A stretch of 8,168 bases of DNA. Origin: Candidatus Kaiserbacteria bacterium (GTDB taxonomy: Bacteria; Patescibacteriota; Minisyncoccia; Phycocordibacterales; UBA2100). Position numbers and translations under genes: made by a program. The stretch lies in NCBI GenBank assembly GCA_019247335.1, contig JAFAPB010000029.1:1-8168 (forward strand), given 5' to 3'. The notes beneath the pieces were generated by a model. That model did not search any database. It saw only the letters and a list, made by a program, of their open reading frames with translations, and had not been told where the DNA came from. Shown piece after piece: positions 6,449 through 8,168 of the stretch (its first letter is position 1; every line of letters begins with the position of its first letter).

Positions 6449-7411
6449 ATGCGCAATTTCTGGCAGGATCTGCCGCGGCCGTTTTTCGCGCTCGCGCCGA
6501 TGGAAGACGTGACCGACGCGGCATTTCGCCGCCTCATCGCGAAATACGGGAAGCCGCACGTTTTTTTCACGGAATTTACCTCCGCCGATGGGCTCGCGCT
6601 CGCGGATGAGAAAGGGCAGCGGAATCTCCGCAAGGGTCTCGAATACTCCGAAGCCGAGCGGCCGATCGTCGCGCAACTTTTTTCTTCGTCGCCGCAATAC
6701 ATGGAACAGGGAGCTGCGATCGCGCGCGAGCTCGGCTTTGACGGCGTCGATATCAATATGGGATGTCCGGTGAACGAAGTCGTGAATCAGCATTGCGGTG
6801 CGGCGCTCATCAAAGATCCCGCGCGAGCGCGGGAGATCATTCGCGCGACGACGCGCGGGGCAGGAGACCTTCCGGTCTCGGTCAAAACGCGTCTCGGCTA
6901 TCACGAGGACGAGCTTGATACATGGCTGCCTGAATTGCTCGCCGAAGAGCCGGCCGTCGTCACTATCCATGCGCGTACGCGCAAAGAGATGTCGGCCGTA
7001 CCGGCGCGCTGGGAACGAGTGGCAGCCGCGGTCAAAATTCGCGATTCACTCAAATCAAAAACGCTCATCGTCGGCAATGGTGATGTAGTTGATTTAAAGG
7101 ACGCGAGCAATAAAGCTGCAGCGACCGGGTGCGACGGCGTCATGCTCGGCCGCGCGATCTACGGCAATCCGTGGCTCTTTGCAGATCGCGATACATCGCC
7201 GACGCGCGAAGAGCACATCCGGGCGCTCATAGAGCACATCGGACTCTTTCAGGAACATATGTCGGGGTTCGTGAACGATGCACTGATGAAAAAGCATTTC
7301 AAAGCGTACATCTCCGGCTGGGATAACGCGAAGGAGTTACGCATGCAGCTGATGGACGCCGCGTCGCTTAATGAAGCGAAATCATTGCTTGCCGCGGAAC
7401 TCGGCATATAG
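6449..7411 (+). CDS. dus: tRNA-dihydrouridine synthase
   Basis: FMN- and NADPH-dependent reduction of uridines to dihydrouridine in the tRNA D-loop region. The 320-residue protein shows the Dus TIM-barrel signature: FALAPMEDVTDAAFR (13-27), TEFTSADGL (41-49), PIVAQLFSS (72-80), then DINMGCPV (101-108) with the catalytic cysteine C106. FMN-contact motifs follow: VKTRLGY (K146), TIHARTRKE (H174), VGNGDV (208-213) and GVMLGRAIYGNPWLF (230-244). The short C-terminal helical tail (about 250-320) is the tRNA-recognition region. Length is normal. HCGAALIKDP after the cysteine differs in part from the usual Dus sequence there, but catalytic residues are kept. The A, B or C subfamily cannot be fixed by eye, so only the family symbol is given. 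The start at 6449 gives MRNFWQDLPRPFFALAP, with the expected offset to the first barrel strand. It follows ftsQ by 18 nt. Confidence 0.95.
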   Translation: MRNFWQDLPRPFFALAPMEDVTDAAFRRLIAKYGKPHVFFTEFTSADGLALADEKGQRNLRKGLEYSEAERPIVAQLFSSSPQYMEQGAAIARELGFDGVDINMGCPVNEVVNQHCGAALIKDPARAREIIRATTRGAGDLPVSVKTRLGYHEDELDTWLPELLAEEPAVVTIHARTRKEMSAVPARWERVAAAVKIRDSLKSKTLIVGNGDVVDLKDASNKAAATGCDGVMLGRAIYGNPWLFADRDTSPTREEHIRALIEHIGLFQEHMSGFVNDALMKKHFKAYISGWDNAKELRMQLMDAASLNEAKSLLAAELGI

Positions 7412-7412
7412 T
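7385..7412 (+). promoter_or_regulatory. Candidate promoter for the 169-residue hypothetical gene
   Basis: TATAGT (7407-7412, 5 of 6 to the -10) overlaps the TAG stop of dus, with TTGCTT (7385-7390, 3 of 6 to the -35) 16 nt upstream. The predicted start near 7419 leaves a leader of about 27 nt that includes the ribosome site. The -35 half is weak. Confidence 0.4.
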
Positions 7413-7434
7413 GGCGCAAGTGGGGCAATAGCCT

Positions 7435-7438
7435 GGAG
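7435..7438 (+). promoter_or_regulatory. Ribosome binding site of the hypothetical gene
   Basis: GGAG with 7 nt to the ATG at 7446 is a textbook Shine-Dalgarno and decides this start over an in-frame ATG at 7371 inside dus. It is the clearest ribosome site in the window. Confidence 0.75.
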
Positions 7439-7445
7439 TTTGAGA

Positions 7446-7955
7446 ATGAAAGCTAGTGAGGTCTACGAAAGGCTCGGCGCGTCGGAAGCTGACCGCATCG
7501 CCACCCTGATCGAAAAGGCACGCGTGTTCGGTGCGACGGGCACGGTGGTTCCCCGATACTGGCGGAAGCCGTTCATCAACGCGGTCGCGCGCGAACTCGG
7601 CGACCTGCAGACCGCGTATTATATCGACGCCTTCTTCAATACGCTCACATCGGAACAGCTAAAGCGCATTCGAGTCGCCTGTATCGGCGAAGATGCCGAG
7701 CGCTCGGTTTTCGGCGAGCGGACCGTCAGGGGAAAGGCGCGCACGAACGCAGTCGACGCTGAAGCTGAACGCGCTCGGAAGGTGCGCGAAGCCTACGATG
7801 TGGCCCTCAAAGGGCTTCCGCCTGGAGAGCGAACGATCGCCGGGCTCGCGCGAGCGATGAACCGGGATCGCACCATCGTCGCGGGCTACTGCCATGCGAA
7901 TCCCGATTTCGCGTCGCAGTTGAAGGATGGCGGCGCGCTGCGAAAGACCGGTTGA
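7446..7955 (+). CDS. Hypothetical protein with possible C-terminal helix-turn-helix
   Basis: I do not recognise this 169-residue protein. It is soluble-looking, with no signal peptide or membrane segment. It appears largely helical. An N-terminal part (about 1-80, MKASEVYERLGASEADRIATLIEKARVF... and PRYWRKPFINAVARELGDLQTAYYIDAFFNTLT) is followed by a charged Arg/Glu/Ala linker (about 82-118) and a segment ERTIAGLARAMNRDRTIVAGYCHANPDF (128-155). That last segment has the spacing of a helix-turn-helix: TIAxLARAM, a turn at NRD, then TIVAGY. DNA binding is therefore possible but unproven. The start at 7446 is fixed by GGAG 7 nt upstream. The gene has its own candidate promoter and ends just before a strong terminator, so it seems to be a separate transcription unit between dus and dnaX. 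It is a likely real gene because it fills an otherwise empty stretch with one long frame and has both expression signals. Confidence 0.75.
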   Translation: MKASEVYERLGASEADRIATLIEKARVFGATGTVVPRYWRKPFINAVARELGDLQTAYYIDAFFNTLTSEQLKRIRVACIGEDAERSVFGERTVRGKARTNAVDAEAERARKVREAYDVALKGLPPGERTIAGLARAMNRDRTIVAGYCHANPDFASQLKDGGALRKTG

Positions 7956-7964
7956 ATGCCGGTC
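7946..7964 (+). repeat. Small hairpin spanning the stop codon of the hypothetical gene
   Basis: GACCGG (7946-7951) and CCGGTC (7959-7964) are perfect inverted repeats around a 7-nt loop that contains the TGA stop. It stands directly before the terminator and may help stabilise the 3' end. It could be chance. Confidence 0.4.
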
Positions 7965-7968
7965 CCGT

Positions 7969-8004
7969 GGTCGACGGACCTTGTTCCGTCGACCCCGCTT
8001 TTTT
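7969..8004 (+). terminator. Rho-independent terminator after the hypothetical gene
   Basis: A perfect 10-bp stem, GGTCGACGGA (7969-7978) with TCCGTCGACC (7985-7994), encloses a 6-nt loop. CCGC and a run of six T (7999-8004) follow. This is a strong intrinsic terminator in the + direction. The T-run ends only 3 nt before the dnaX -10 hexamer, so it isolates dnaX from upstream transcription. Confidence 0.88.
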
Positions 8005-8005
8005 A

Positions 8006-8013
8006 TGTATACT
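8006..8013 (+). promoter_or_regulatory. Candidate leaderless promoter for dnaX
   Basis: TG followed directly by TATACT (8008-8013, 5 of 6 to the -10) ends exactly 6 nt before the ATG at 8020. The -35 side is occupied by the terminator stem and has no good match; TTGTTC at 7981 is 21 nt away. No Shine-Dalgarno is present. Confidence 0.55.
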
Positions 8014-8019
8014 GCCGCT

Positions 8020-8168
8020 ATGAAAGACGCCCGCCATACCACCCTCTATCGCGAGTATCGACCCAAAGGATGGAGCGAAGTGCGCGGACAGGAGCAGGTG
8101 ACGGAAACCCTCAAGGCGGAGATAAAGAATAAAAAGATCGCGCACGCATACCTTTCTGACGGGACGCG
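8020..8168 (+). CDS. dnaX: DNA polymerase III subunit gamma/tau, 5' end only
   Basis: Only the first 49 codons are in the window. They read MKDARHTTLYREYRPKGWSEVRGQEQVTETLKAEI, then KNKKIAHAYLSDGT. This matches the conserved DnaX opening (LYRKYRP, a VGQE-type motif, TLK, and IAHAYLFSGPRG just before the Walker A loop). DnaX forms the clamp-loader AAA+ core of the replicative polymerase. SDGT replaces the usual FSGP-like residues. The Walker motifs, zinc module and C-terminus lie beyond the window. The start at 8020 is set by the usual short lead before LYRKYRP-like residues. It is preceded by a terminator and a promoter-like hexamer. Confidence 0.9.
   Translation, partial: MKDARHTTLYREYRPKGWSEVRGQEQVTETLKAEIKNKKIAHAYLSDGT

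Noticed and set aside
6257..6970. 237-codon open frame on the - strand across ftsQ and dus
   Set aside because: It runs antisense to two genes with clear family motifs; its Arg-rich composition is that of a shadow frame.
7371..7445. Upstream ATG at 7371 for the 169-residue hypothetical gene
   Set aside because: It lies inside dus in another frame, while 7446 has GGAG at 7 nt spacing.
1..8168. Alternative genetic code with TGA read as an amino acid
   Set aside because: dprA, serS and the hypothetical gene all end at TGA at family-typical or signal-supported positions, and no in-frame TGA interrupts a conserved gene.
1..8168. CRISPR array, insertion sequence, tRNA, rRNA or riboswitch
   Set aside because: No spaced direct repeats, transposase motifs, tRNA-like cloverleaf or long structured leader were seen; nearly all bases are coding.

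Overview
This window looks like ordinary core chromosome from a GC-rich bacterium (roughly high fifties percent GC by eye) using the standard bacterial code: TGA is the stop of dprA, serS and the 169-residue hypothetical gene. The compact, diverged forms of these housekeeping proteins suggest a member of Patescibacteria (candidate phyla radiation), perhaps Parcubacteria. The DprA has a short N-terminus beginning with an 'LLQQIPDRPKQLHVRG' segment and no SAM domain, and the FtsQ/DivIB-like protein sits outside any dcw cluster. The lineage is an inference; no rRNA or other phylogenetic marker is present to settle it.

Layout: two gene blocks diverge from about 4270-4285. Leftward runs dprA (DNA uptake/RecA loading), then topA (DNA topoisomerase I), then a bifunctional Rel/SpoT (p)ppGpp synthetase-hydrolase whose 3' end lies beyond base 1. 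Rightward runs serS (seryl-tRNA synthetase), then ftsQ-like (divisome; overlaps serS by 23 nt), dus (tRNA dihydrouridine synthase), an unrecognised 169-residue protein with a possible C-terminal helix-turn-helix, and the first 49 codons of dnaX (DNA polymerase III tau/gamma). Coding density is very high. The only gaps are about 85 nt (dprA-topA), 57 nt (topA-rel), 16 nt (dprA/serS), 18 nt (ftsQ-dus), 34 nt (dus-hypothetical) and 64 nt (hypothetical-dnaX). No gene-free stretch exceeds 300 bases.

The genes cover replication and DNA topology (topA, dnaX, dprA), translation (serS, dus), stringent response (rel) and division (ftsQ). They are not one pathway, and no mobile element, CRISPR array, tRNA, rRNA or defence system is visible.

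The most interesting signal is regulatory. serS, dus and dnaX each have a TATNNT hexamer exactly 6 nt before the ATG and no convincing Shine-Dalgarno sequence. rel has TTGACC-N16-TAGTAT ending 7 nt before its ATG. This geometry places the transcription start on or next to the start codon, as expected for leaderless mRNAs. The 169-residue hypothetical gene is the opposite: it has its own possible promoter, a roughly 27-nt leader, a GGAG ribosome site 7 nt before ATG, and a strong intrinsic terminator, so it looks like a self-contained expression unit between dus and dnaX.
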